A stretch of 64,000 nt of DNA, taken from contig NC_057789.1 of the NCBI RefSeq assembly GCF_014905175.1, positions 22,130,555 through 22,194,554 of the forward strand, read 5' to 3'. Below are positions 35,443 to 46,710 of the stretch, piece by piece. The position numbers were made by a program, and so were the translations under genes. Numbering within the stretch: position 1 is the stretch's first letter; each line of letters opens with the position of its first letter. The notes beneath the pieces were generated by a model. It had not been told where the DNA came from, ran no database searches, and saw only the letters and a program-made list of their open reading frames with translations. This stretch comes from Aphidius gifuensis. Taxonomy: Eukaryota; Arthropoda; Insecta; Hymenoptera; Braconidae.

Positions 35443-36654
35443 CCCAGGTAGGAAGTGACGACGGGCACAAGCCTGGGACAAGCCTGATTACCCGGCTCTC
35501 GGGCCTGTGTCAGGCCTGTGACACAAGCCTGTGTCAAGTCTGGAATGTTCACGATGTATTTACTGGTGTCGGACTAGTGTATCAGGATTAGCACAGGCTT
35601 GTGTTCCCAGGCTTGACACAGTCTTGTGTTCCCAGGCTTGCACTTAAAAAATTATAAAAAAATATAAATAAACAATTATTATTAATTTATTAATTTGACA
35701 TTATTATTTTTTACGCGATACAATTTGAATTAACGATGATTATATGAACGAAAATAAACGGCGTAACGGGGGATCGATCCTAGGTCTCTCACGTGGAACT
35801 CCAATGCTCTATCAAGTCGACCACGGGGGATTCATGAAAGAGTCAGTCAAGATTTGTTATATGAATGAATTTTTTCGAGAGTCAATACACAGTCCTTGTA
35901 AAAGCCTGGCACGATAGTCAAAACCTAATAATTTTTATTTAAAATGTCTATTTACAATTTATAGATCTAATTAATTGTTTTTTTTAATTGAATATATGCA
36001 CAAGTCAAGTCCCGTGTGAGGCTTGGTAAAACGGGCTTGACACAAGGCTCGTGTGAGGCCGGGGAAAACAAAAAAAACAGGCTTGACACCGGCTTGGACT
36101 ATTGAGGCCTGTGTGAGGCCGGTTGAAAACAACGGGGACAGTCTTGTGTCAAGCCTGTGTTAACAAGGCTCGTGTGAGGCCGGGGGACGCAAAATCAACA
36201 GACTTGACACCGGCTTGAATTATTGAGGCCTGTGTGAGGCCGGTTGAAAACAACGGGGACAGTCTTGTGTCAAGCCTGTGTTAACAAGGCTCGTGTGAGG
36301 CCGGGGAAAACAAAAAACACAGGCTTGACACTGGCTTGAATTATTGAGGCCTGTGTGAGGCCGGTTAAAGACAACGGGGACAGTCTTGTGTCAAGCCTGT
36401 GTTAACGAGGCTCGTGTGAGGCCGGGGAAAACAAAAAACACAGGCTTGACACCGGCTTGAATTATTAAGGCCTGTGTGAGGCCGGTTAAAGACAACGGGG
36501 ACAGTCTTGTGTCAAGCCTGTGTTAACGAGGCTCGTGTAAGGCCGGAGAAAACAATGGGCACAAGCTTGTGTCAAGCCTGTGCTCCCCAGGCTCGATACA
36601 CGACCCTCGCACAAGCCTGACACAGTTGTTCAAGCCCGAGAACTCCTACCTGGG
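35443..36654. mobile_element. CCCAGGTAGGA-family element in the nest
   Basis: CCCAGGTAGGAAGTG to CTCCTACCTGGG, 1,212 bp. A short array at the left and a long array of about 120-bp units at the right (36010-36600) carry GGCTTGACACCGGCTTG and GTCTTGTGTCAAGCCTGTG words. The tRNA-like segment lies inverted at 35765-35830. It inserted just inside the right TIR of the CACGG element; an extra AA at the junction suggests a 2-bp target duplication. Confidence 0.8.
35765..35830 (-). other. tRNA-like segment in CCCAGG element
   Basis: The complement reads GTGGTCGACTTGATAGAGC (box A-like) and GGATCGATCCCC (box B). It is homologous to the segments at 7378 and 26385 but in the opposite orientation relative to the window, as the element is inverted. 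Confidence 0.55.
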
Positions 36655-36675
36655 AAAGGGAAAATTCTCTCCGTG

Positions 36676-37747
36676 TACAGTTTTGGACATACTAAAATTA
36701 AATTTAGAAAAAATTTAGAACAAATATAAATTAAATCTAGAATATGTACAAGTTTGGACATACTAAAATTTAACTTGTTCTAAATTTTTTCTTAATTTTT
36801 TGTAAATTTTTTACGGAAGCTAGGAGCCGAAAGGCTTAGCCCAAAAAAAAAAAACGTTCATATCTTCTAAACTAATTGTCGTAAAGACTTCAGATTTGGC
36901 TTAAAAGAAGCGGCTCTAAAAAGTCTAATGCCCCTAATAAAGAAAAGCATTATCTATTCGGCCATTTTTTTTTTCTCCAAAAAATGAGAAAAAAAAAAAA
37001 ATGTTTTTTTTTTTACAATTGAACAATTGAAATTTATTATCAACCAATAGAATACAACACGGCCCTAGCCGGAGTATTGAAAATTTTTAATTTTCAAAGG
37101 TAACGCGGGCCACACGCCCCAACAAACGTTACCAGATCTTTTTCTTTTTTTATTTTTCAAGCTGGTTGTTATTGTTGTTGTTGTTATTATTTTTTATATT
37201 TTATTTATCTTGCTATTTTTATTTTATCTGGATTTTTTTCTTGTGTATTTTTTTTCTATTCAACGATGAAAAGTATGCCTGAGCATTAAGCCTGTCCGAT
37301 ACACACTATTTTTTTCTATTTTTTTTTCTATATAGTCTTTTTTTATTATTTATTGTTACTATCATTATTATAAATTTTTTATAATGAGTCTACATTAATC
37401 AATATACTGATATCAGACGATAAAAAGTGTCAGCTTTAACCACCATGTGAATTTTTTATCAGGCTTGTTGTTAATTTATAATGAGCATTTTTTTTATTTT
37501 TACAGAGTTTACAAATTGTTTATAATTATAGTGGTTAATTGTTGTTGAAATAAAAATTAAAAAAATTAAAAATATCGAATAATTTTGTTGACCTTGAAAA
37601 TGGAGATATTTAAAAATAATAATATAAAAAAAAATAAATTTACTTTAGTTTAAACATTTTTTTTTTCCGATATCTCATACAGAATGTTATTTTATTTGAA
37701 TTTTCAAATTTAAAAGATTATAATTTGACCTTTTGATTTGTCAAATT
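36676..37747. other. Non-coding DNA with a GC-rich repeat
   Basis: 36690-36790 has a short direct repeat (TTTTGGACATACTAAAATT and GTTTGGACATACTAAAATT). 37053-37140 (GGCCCTAGCCGGAGTATTG) is a repeat seen again at 61989-62070. The rest is T- and A-rich, and I see no gene. Confidence 0.5.
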
Positions 37748-38168
37748 TGTGATATAAAGAAGATCTCAACAAAAAAAAAAAACAAGTTTTTTTTACAAAA
37801 AAAGTGTCAAGTATTCGAAATTGTCACTAATTGTGTGTATATTAATTAAGATGTGATACCAGAAAGACAAGAAAGAAATATATTTTTGACGTTGTAATTA
37901 AGTCTGAGCTATTGAAAAAAAAATTTTAAGACCACCTGATGTAAAATATATGTCTATTAAATACTGTAATTTTTTTGGAAAAACCAGGTGGGGTCAAGTT
38001 TACAATTTTCAATAGTTCAGACTATTACGACGTCAAAATATCTTTCTTTCTTATCACACATCTTAATTAATATACACACAATTAGTGACAATTTCGAATA
38101 CTTGACACTATTTTTGTAAAAAAAACTTGTTTTTTTTTTTTTGTTGTGATATCACATCTTTTTGTAGA
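37748..38168. repeat. Foldback element, about 180-bp arms
   Basis: GTCAAGTATTCGAAATTGTC and the following sequence through AAGATGTGATA on the left arm are answered by the inverted copy at 38045-38120. The centre (ACCACCTGATG...ACCAGGTGG) is also inverted. The GTCAAGTATTCGAAATTGT word is shared with the foldback at 45833-46113. Confidence 0.75.
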
Positions 38169-38237
38169 GTAAACAATTTATTTATGCTGTCAAATTAGTT
38201 TAGAGGTATTATGTCATGCATACAAACAAATAATAAC

Positions 38238-38640
38238 ATACTGCAGTGCAGCCAAAATATAAACACTAAAAAAGAGAAGAGAAGTAATTGTAAAGTTTTA
38301 CCAACTGAACGGAAGAAATCTGGTCGATTTGATAAAAACGCAAAGACCGTAAATATCAATTATGCTTCAAATATATATTACCGCAATGAAAAAATCTGAT
38401 TTTTTTTTTAAAAAAAAGCTTGACATCGATTTATGGGATCATTACCAAACCTCAACATCCTCATTGAACTCTATCATTTTGTAATTAAATTTCTAAAAGA
38501 TTTGAGACGGAAGGGGATAAAATATTTGATGTATAATAAGGCACGGTAGTAGTAGTTAATCTCATCTCACACATATTCTCAACAACACATATATATTTCT
38601 TTCTCATACTCGACTCGAGGCACTACCGTGCCTCTTGAAT
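38238..38640 (+). repeat. Dispersed repeat R, copy 1
   Basis: It begins CTGCAGTGCAGCCAAAATA. The same sequence, with small differences, is at 47811-48205, and its first 65 bp are at 51642-51710. Late landmarks are AGACGGAAGGGG and TAATAAGGCACGGTAGTAG. A short open stretch inside it has no recognisable product. Confidence 0.7.
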
Positions 38641-38913
38641 AGATGTTTTTGAATCCGACTTTGACTGCCAAGTTTTCATCATTTTCATCATTTAATATGA
38701 ATCATAATTAGTATTAAACATTGAAAACATATTAATAAAAACAGAAATGATATAATTTTATAGAAAACATAGCTAGCAGCCTTGGAAAAATTGTGAAAAC
38801 ATCGAGTAATGTACGAAATCCAATGGACGATGCCTATCAACCAATGGACACGAGTGAACCAAGCAATATTAAAACATCTATGTAAAAAATTCTTAAGTTC
38901 TAGAAGAACTATT

Positions 38914-39405
38914 TGTTGTGTTCACGCGAGCTCCTCTAATGTGTGTCGTCACAGAGATGACCAGTAACCACTGCGCATCTCTGTTTTTCACTGCCCAATC
39001 AGCGCACACTAGAGAAACTCTCATGTCGTCACAACAACGCTCGGCTTACACCGTACGTTGTCGTAACTATTCGAGTCTCTCGTTCATCATCGAGGATCTC
39101 CGGCCAACTTCGAGTTCGACATCAAGCAAGTCTCCAAGCAGCGTTCTGGAGTCACTTGCGTTTTGGTTATTCTACATTACACACCACATTATTTTTCATC
39201 CATTTATACCTGGTGATACACACCAAGTATAATTACTTTTGAGTTATTTTCACGTTGGGCAAAAGGTATACAACCTTTTGCAGAGTATATTTATTGAGTA
39301 ATATCACCCTTTTGTATATATTTTTCCCTATTAAATAAACGCTATTATTTAACCACAAGTTCATCATTTCCTGTCACATTTATTTCATCCCTTTATACAG
39401 TCCAC
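38914..39405 (+). mobile_element. LTR-like segment (possible Bel/Pao type)
   Basis: It starts TGTTGTGTTCACGCG and ends ACAGTCCACA, followed by TCCTGGCGCAAAC, where TGGCGC resembles the tRNA primer site of many insect LTR elements. AATAAACG near 39333 could be the polyadenylation signal. It is GC-richer than its surroundings. A 104-codon open stretch inside shows no domain and is probably incidental. No internal region or second LTR was seen. Confidence 0.5.
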
Positions 39406-39872
39406 ATCCTGGCGCAAACATGTTGTAATAACAAAATTTTTTTCTAAATATATATTTACATTTCATTTACAAAAAAAAAAATATAACTAACTAAATTAAC
39501 AATTTTACAAATATTTGAATTACTTGTTTATTTGTATGGTTTTTTTTAAATTCAAATTTGTTTTGCATTTATGGCTAAAAAAAAGATTAAAAAAATTCGA
39601 TAAAGCTATATATTTTTTTTATAAATAATGAAAAAAAAAACACTTTTAATTTTGATAGATACTTTTTTTTTTTGGCTTAAGAAGCTCGATCTTGGGTGGA
39701 TCAAAATTTTTCATTCCAGGTATGGGTCGTTTTTTGTTTTTATCTTCAATTGCTTTAAAAATTAGAAAAATATGTTCATTAAAATTGTTAGTTGAAACAA
39801 AAAAATTACTTCTTCTTCAACTAGTACTGAAAACTTATCAACATTAGTATTAAATAAACACTTTTTAAACAA
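39406..39872. other. AT-rich intergenic DNA
   Basis: Nothing I can support as a gene; long A and T runs. Confidence 0.4.
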
Positions 39873-40361
39873 CCCGAGTGGAAAAATTTTCAGGATGCCT
39901 TATTTGACCTGAGAACCTGATAGGAAACGGATCAGGATTCCTTATTCAGGAAACCTGACTCATTTCTGGCTTGAATCTGGTCAGGATACCTGAAGATTTC
40001 CTTAAGTCAGGTGACCTTATTCAATCCTGTTCAGAAAAGGAACAGGAAACCTTAACATATTCTGAATAAGGTTCCCTGATCAGATTCTGACTAGAATACT
40101 ATCAGGGTGAATGAATAAAAAAAATATGATTTTTTCCATTCAGTTTTCCTGTTCAGAAAAGGAACAGGAAACCTGAGCATATCCTGAATAAGTTTTCCTG
40201 ATCAGGTTCTGACTAGAATACTATCAGGATAAATATATTTAATCAATTGATTTTTTCCCACAGTTTTCCTGTTCAGAAAAGGAACAGGAAACCTGAGCAT
40301 ATCCTGAATAAGGTTTCCTGATCAGGATCTGATCAGAACCTTAACTAAATTTCCACTCGAG
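39873..40361. mobile_element. Short CCCGAGTGGAAA-family element
   Basis: CCCGAGTGGAAAAATTTTCAG at the left and AAATTTCCACTCGAG at the right (one mismatch in the last bases). It contains three units of the CCTGTTCAGAAAAGGAACAGG array but lacks the tRNA-like core of the 33244-35060 relative, so it is an internally deleted form. Confidence 0.75.
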
Positions 40362-40439
40362 AATTTTTCTACTATAATTTGTTGAATAAACAAATGAAAA
40401 CGATTTTCATAAAAGTTGGCCTCATTTTTTTTTTTGTTT

Positions 40440-41005
40440 TTATCAACTGTCATGTAATTTCAAGCATTTCTACAGCCTTATCTGTTGAAGCTAGGTATGG
40501 GGTTAAGCGAGGTTTCTTGTTGGTTATTTATTTCTAAACAATTTATCAAGAATAACTTTTTTCTATTTAACAATTAGTTTTCGAGTTTTGAGCGTGTAAA
40601 CAGAAAAGAAAAAATGTTGCCGGGAATTGATTGCTATTCTCCGTGAATCTAGCACAAACTGCCCAACTTAACACAAAAAATGTCCAACTTTTAAATAAAA
40701 TTTGTAATAAAATTTAGTAAATTCCGTAAATTCTAAAACCGGTAGTGGGTAAATTCTCAGTCTGCTAGAATTTACTTGTGTCGTGAATTTAGTCATTTTT
40801 TTAAACAGAAATTACAATAAAATTGTGTAAATTTTATGGCTTAAGTATATATCAATCAATGATTTTTACATAATTTTATTGTAAAAATTATCTATCAATA
40901 TACGAATAATTCTTATAAATGACGGGAAAACGCAGTTTTTACTATTTATTTTGTAATTTTTTCTTTTACGTTTGTAATTCTTAGTTAATATTTCTCTCAG
41001 TGCAT
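40440..41005 (-). repeat. Dispersed repeat S, copy 1
   Basis: 40446-40500 is the inverted copy of 60240-60295 (ACTGTCATGTAATTTCAAGC). TTAGTTAATATTTCTCTCAGTG near 40982 recurs at 61498. The two places are probably copies of one element that has diverged in the middle. Confidence 0.5.
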
Positions 41006-41235
41006 GATTATCATATTGTTCAAAGAAACGCCGCCGATAGGGTTACCATATCTCGAAAAAGCCAAATCAGGACATTTTCCTCCCACTCCAAAATTTTACC
41101 CCCTCCACCTATAAATTTATGTTTCAAGTAGATAATCATAACAATTCATTTATTTTGATTATATGTTATTTATTCACTTGTTTTCTTTTAATTATTCAAT
41201 AATTATTCATCAAAATTACACAAACGATAGAAAAA

Positions 41236-41497
41236 TTTTTTACAGTAGTTCATAATATCTCCGGATTTTTTCCGGAATTTTCGCTTAAAAAGAACCAACA
41301 AAAAAAATAGAAAAATCAATAAAAGAACCAGAAATAAGAGTTCACATACGAAATATAAAAACCGAATTTTCTTCCAAGAAAATCCGGAAAAAATCCGAAT
41401 AAATTCCGGATTAATATCTCCGGTAGTCTCAATTGTGAATTGCGTAGAAAATTCGGAGAAATCCGGAAAAAATCCGGATAAATTATTTCTACCAGGG
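41236..41497. mobile_element. CCCTGG-family element, left end lost
   Basis: The right end TTATTTCTACCAGGG stops at 41497, with TCCGGATTTTT/AAAAATCCGGA words facing each other within. No CCCTGG is found on the left, so it is truncated or diverged. Confidence 0.6.
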
Positions 41498-41616
41498 AAA
41501 TTGAAAGCTATAGAAAAAATGCTTACCAATTAATTTTTGAAGAATCAATTTAGCTAAAAAAATTAACTGGCAAGCCACATCCTTTCTTCAGCCATTTGTT
41601 AATAGCTTTTTATTTA

Positions 41617-42490
41617 CACAGTAAAAAAAAAAATGTAAAATGTAAAAATTAATTATTTAAAATAAAATGTCAAATTTTAGCATTTTTTAAGTGTTAAATG
41701 GAAATTTAACATTTTCATCTTTATATCTAAAATCAAAAATTAGAACGCCATGTAAATTTGACATTTTAAAAATGTTAATTTATTTTACACATACAATTAA
41801 CACTTAAAAAAAATTATAAAATTTTAATTTGACATTTTCAAATCAATAAAAATTAGTTTTGAGAGATGTTACCGCCAGGTCTTTGCAGAGTTAAATTAAT
41901 TATTTTCCTCAACTATACCAGTGGAGAATAAGTAAAATTTCATAGTGTTTTGAAATAAGTTTTGTACATATAAATAATATATAAATATTAAGGATTACAA
42001 AAATAACTTATTCTTTGGTTCATCTTTTTTGTTTTATCGAGGATCATATCCATTCGATAATAAAATAATTATTTATTTTTTTGTTGCAATGTGTCATACC
42101 TAACCTATGATTTTGCTAGTTTATGTCAATTTTTTTTATATTATATATCCATTTTACTACAAATAAATTTATTTGTAGATCATGTTATTAATATTTTGTG
42201 TGATTGTTTTGTAATTTTATAATTAAAGATTGAGTAAATAATTTTGACATAATTATATTATAATACTTTTATTCAAGACAATTTACATTTTTCTTGAAGA
42301 ATTTACATTTTGATGGCAAAATTTAAAACTTTTTAGAAAAAAACATGGATTATAAAAATCAATTACACATACTTTGAAATGTTAACTTTTAACATTTTTC
42401 GAATATTAATTTTAACACTTTTTTTAAATGTGTTAATTTTTAAACTTTATTTTTTAAGAATTGTTAAAATTTAACAAAATATTGAATTTA
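41617..42490. repeat. CACAGTAAAA-start palindromic element
   Basis: CACAGTAAAAAAAAAAATG at 41617 matches the CACAGT transposon terminus. It is followed by AAAATGTTAA/TTAACATTTT words in both orientations up to about 42490. No transposase and no clear right end; probably a non-autonomous relative. Confidence 0.5.
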
Positions 42491-42862
42491 ACAGCCCAAA
42501 ATCGACTCAATCTTACTATCAAAAATATTAAATTACATTTTTATATTATTTAGTATGGATGGAAAAATAAGCTGTAGGAAGGATCTTGAAATTACTTATT
42601 CATTTTAAAATTAATTTGCGCTAAAAATTAAGTAGCAAGAAACAAAATTTACAAATAAAACAATTGTTGCCCAACGCTATTAAATGGTGAATTTTGCATC
42701 GGAACCATCTATACTCCTATAGGGCAGGAATTACATTTTACAATGTTTTAATTTCAATAATTGGGGTATTCAATGTGATATCAGCTATTAGCGTTGTTCT
42801 GATAATGATAAATTCTATATTTATATTTATTAAAAAATTATATTAAAAAAATTTTTAAAATT

Positions 42863-45275
42863 ATGAACAGTCTCTTAAAAATCAGGACATTTGACAAATT
42901 AGACCGTATCAGGGACAAGCCAAAAAACAAAATCGATAATATTGACTCTGAAATCAAGGACATGGCCTACTGTATTCTTGAGGAATCAAGTAAGTTTTTC
43001 ATTGATGTTTGTTTCTTATGAATTTCTATTCATTTTGCAATTATCAGTTGTTCAAATAATATATATTGCAATAATAATAAAATCAAAAAGCATTATAATA
43101 TTTGAAAAATATAAATTTTATTTTTATAGAATTATTATTGTTATTTATTTATAAATAAAAATTTATATTTTATTGTAGTCATGTATTTGATCAACCGCCT
43201 TCTATGACATAATAGTTTTGCAGATAAAAATATTCATAGAATAAAACATTTTAAAGGTAAATTCAGAAGTGACATGGGGAAGTTGTGGCTCATATATTAT
43301 CGAAAGTCATGATAAACTTGACAAAACGGTTAGTAACTCAATGCTCTGGAAAGAAATAGGTAACAAAGTATACACTACAGCAAAAGATAAAGATTATTTA
43401 TGCAAATCAATTGAAGCATACACCAAGAGTATTGCCTATGCACCAGCTGGATCCAGTGAATTATCATTGGCTTATGCGAATCGTTCAGCTGTATTATTCA
43501 AAGCAAGACTCTATGAAGATTGTCTCCTTGACATTGAACGTTCATTAGAATCAGACTATCCAGATAAATTAAAAACAAAATTATTTTTACGTCAATCATT
43601 GTGTTCCAAAGCATTGAAACCAAGCTCACACATTGAGACAGGTATTTCAAAAGCTAATGCAATCCAGTGGCTTCCTTATTTAAAAAAATATAATCCAACA
43701 TACGACATCATCGAGGAGTATCCAAGGATGATCGATGAGCTTACAGAACCCCGTGAAATTATTAAATTTATACCAGAAATAAAAAATGATAATGCAATAA
43801 TAGTTGGTGCATCAGATGCAGTTGAATTGAAAAAAACAAATGAAAATAATCAACATATTGTTGCAACAAGAGATATTAAATCTGGTGAATTTATTTACAT
43901 TTCTGAACCATTTGCAGCAACTGTTAGTGATGAATTACGTTTTACTAATTGTTGGCATTGTTGTCGTTCAACTTGGGCTGGTGTACCATGTGATAATTGT
44001 TCAGCTATTATATATTGTTCTGATATATGTAAAAAAAAAGCGTGGAATAGTTATCACAACATTGAATGTTTAGTATTTGGACCACTTTTAAAATCTGACC
44101 AAATTACACCAGGCCATTAGTTAACAGTTAAACTTTTTTTTAAAACATTAAACACCGTTGGTGGGCTAATTGAATTAAAAAAGAAAATCGATAATATTGA
44201 CTCGATGAAAAATAAAGAATTAATATTTGCCAATGGTATTCTTGATGGTAATACCACTGATAATTTTCATCGTCTTGATTTTTTTGAACCAGTATCATGT
44301 GAGTGTATATTTGAAAATGCATTGGTTGCAGTCTGGATTGTTGCAGTTTTTGGTCAAAAAACAAATATATTAGATCAAAAAATGACATTAAAAGATTTGA
44401 TCAAGAGTAAAGATAAAAAATTATTAATTTTGGGAGAATTAGTATTGCGATATATGATGATTGTTCAACGTAATACTGGATTTGTATGTATATTTATTCA
44501 ATTTTTATTATATAATTAATTATTTTTCATATTTCTAATGACATATTACATTTTAAACATACTTTATCAGTGTAAGGAACAACCTGATGGTTGTCTTGTG
44601 TATTCAAATGTCATGGTACCATTTGCAAAGGTGATAAAAAAAAACTGTGATCCCAATGTACGTTGGAATCACTTGGGTTCAAATATTGGATTTTTCGCCA
44701 GCCAACCAATTAAGCAAGGAGAGCCGGTACTTATTGAAGCCTCAAAATAATTATACTTTTATTTTATTGTTTAAATTTTGATAATTATAAATTAATTTCA
44801 GATACTCATGACAAATATTGGCTCATATCATTCAGTTACAAAAATCACCCGATTTTCGTTTTTAAAATCCACTACTGATGATCTTGTACCATGTAGATGT
44901 ACAGCATGTAAAGAAAATTGGCCAGTCATAGATTACGTTTCATCTTATCGGGTATTTATTTCTGCTAAAAATTTTAATGTTTAAAACTAGTAATATTAAA
45001 AATTATTTATCTTTTATTTGCTTTAATAGAGTATGATGTTGCCGACAACAATAGAAGGAGAATTGGATCGTATGATGGGAACTCTGAAAAAGTGGAGATA
45101 TATACTTTCATCCAAAAATGCTAAACAATTAACAACAATTAAAAATGATTTGGGTAAGATGAATGATAAGTTGTACCAATACATCACTAGTCCCTGTAAG
45201 GAAAAGTCATTATTATATATATCACTCCAAGGATTGTATTGTGATCTACTGAAAATTTATGATACTCTTGAATAA
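42863..45275 (+). CDS. SMYD4-like TPR/MYND/SET protein with one in-frame stop
   Basis: Proposed exons are 42863-42989, 43267-44483, 44571-44726, 44802-44951 and 45030-45275, all in phase, about 631 codons. In order: an Asp/Lys-rich start, a TPR region (KEIGNKVYT to YANRSAVLFKARLYEDCLLDI, roughly residues 65-135), the first SET part, a MYND zinc finger (CWHC...CDNC...YCSDIC...YHNIEC, about residues 271-310), then the SET core and post-SET cysteines (CRCTAC). The family methylates proteins. Oddities: TAG at 44118-44120 interrupts exon 2 after TPGH; the usual SET NHSC motif reads KKNC; and the GEEL..YG region reads GEPILMTNIGSY. It may be a catalytically dead protein or a young pseudogene. A 48-nt GT...AG segment (44073-44120) could be spliced out in frame and would remove the stop. 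The first exon is the least certain. Confidence 0.65.
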
Positions 45276-45433
45276 TTATTTTCAACAAAAAAAAAAAACA
45301 AGATACAGATTCTTAACAATATTGTTTATTTTTAATTTATTTTTAATTTAATGAGCAAGACAAAATCAACAACTTGAATTATCATGTTCTCATAAAATAA
45401 AAATAAAAATATTAAACAAATAATTAGGGAAAC

Positions 45434-45544
45434 GGTGAATTCAGTTCCACCAGATGTGACCAGGTACACATTCTAATGTATATAAACGGTCGGAAAACAA
45501 TGGCCCAGGGGGTAACCATGGGGTACCACGGAACTGAATTCACC
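45434..45544. repeat. Small inverted-repeat element
   Basis: GGTGAATTCAGTTCC (45434-45448) pairs with GGAACTGAATTCACC (45530-45544). The interior contains GTACACATT and GGGGTACC segments. A 111-bp MITE-like unit. Confidence 0.65.
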
Positions 45545-45832
45545 TAGGTCCAATAATTAAAGTAAGTTGGAATAATTAAATTGAGTTGTTTTTTTTCTAC
45601 TTTTTCAGTAATATCAATAAATTTTTATACAATAATTATATGAGAACAGATTGATCAAAGTTGAATAACAAGTTTTAGTTGTATTTAAAATAAGCAGTCT
45701 TAATTTGTTTATGTCAATGAAAAAAATTGGAATACTTACTTGTTGCTAAAATATTTTTGAAAAAGTCTCTACTAATTTCAGAACATGTTTTTTTAATTTT
45801 ATCAGAGCTTTTTAAAACTTGTATAAAATAGT

Positions 45833-46113
45833 ATAATCAAACAAAAAACAAAAATAAATTTTTGTACAAAAAGGAGAGTCAAGTATTCGAAATTGTTATT
45901 ATTTTTTTTTTTAAACATACAAAAAAAGAGAATATCAAAAAAGTCAAGTACAAAAGTACTAATTTCTTTAAGAATCATTGACCCATATGAATGGTCTTAA
46001 CTTTTCTCTTTTTTTGTATGTTTAAAAAAAAAAATAATAACAATTTCGAATACTTGACTCTCCTTTTTGTACAAAAATTTATTTTTGTTTTTTGTTTGAT
46101 ATCATATCTTTTT
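45833..46113. repeat. Foldback element related to 37748-38168
   Basis: The left arm CAAAAATAAATTTTTGTAC... GGAGAGTCAAGTATTCG is answered exactly by its inverted copy at 46040-46110. The arms are about 115 bp, with a loop around 45955-46000. It shares GTCAAGTATTCGAAATTGT with the other foldback. Confidence 0.75.
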
Positions 46114-46241
46114 GTAGTGTCTTTTGATCGTTTACAATAAAAAATAACAACATATCATACGTCCTGATCATCAAAATAAACAAGGTGTTTAAAGCTTGTC
46201 TATTTTAGACTACCCCATACAAAAAATATTTTTTATCTTAA

Positions 46242-46364
46242 GATAGAAAAACATGAAGGCGCTTGTTGTTGCTTTCATGTGAAGCTGCCATTGTGGTATG
46301 CAAATGCAAAAATAAGGTAAAATTTACATGAAAGCAACGAAAAGCGCCTTCATGTTTTTCTATC
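46242..46364. repeat. Short foldback (GATAGAAAAACATGAAGG arms)
   Basis: A 21-bp arm at 46242-46262 is complementary to 46344-46364, with further pairing (CTTTCATGT against ACATGAAAG) inside. No gene. Confidence 0.65.
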
Positions 46365-46485
46365 GCGAATAATATTTCTTATCGGCGAATCGTTATTGCG
46401 AGACTCGCAATAACTCCCGCAATACGGGACCAAGAATAGCGCCCCAGTTCTTATTATTCTTTGTAATTGATTTGTTTTAACCTAT

Positions 46486-46595
46486 CCCTGGTAAAAATAA
46501 TCTGGCAGAATCTGGCAGTTGTTCCGAAAACCGGTGTAAATCTGCGAGAATCTGTAAGGATCTGTCAGAATTTGCCAGATTTTTTTTCACCAGGG
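46486..46595. mobile_element. Minimal 110-bp CCCTGG element in METTL3 fragment
   Basis: CCCTGGTAAAAATAATCTGG to TTTTTTTTCACCAGGG, with AT on each side (46484-46485 and 46596-46597). The interior is TCTGGCAGAATC/GATCTGTCAG words. Confidence 0.8.
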
Positions 46596-46710
46596 ATATT
46601 ATTTCATCAACTCTATCATAACCCCATAGCTGTAAACATTCACGACCAAATTCCGTAGCGCGTCCAATTACCCGAAGAAATAATAAACCTTTCTCTTGTA
46701 ATGCTGGTAT

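Larger units (their letters stand above)
31365..36675. mobile_element. CACGGAGAGAA-family element, host of a nest
   Basis: The ends are CACGGAGAGAATTTTCCC (from 31365) and its complement (to 36675), flanked by TA on both sides, a likely 2-bp target duplication. The original interior contains TTTACGGGA/TCCCGTAAA words and a minus-strand tRNA-like segment (31780-31852). Three other TIR elements have inserted into it: 32078-33239, 33244-35060 and 35443-36654. Without them it would be roughly 1.1 kb. No coding capacity was seen. Confidence 0.75.

Noticed and set aside
38918..39232. 104-codon open stretch
   Set aside because: It sits inside an LTR-like sequence with no domain and no splice context.
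41203..41529. 108-codon minus-strand open stretch
   Set aside because: Made largely of the CCCTGG element's TCCGGA words; no domain.
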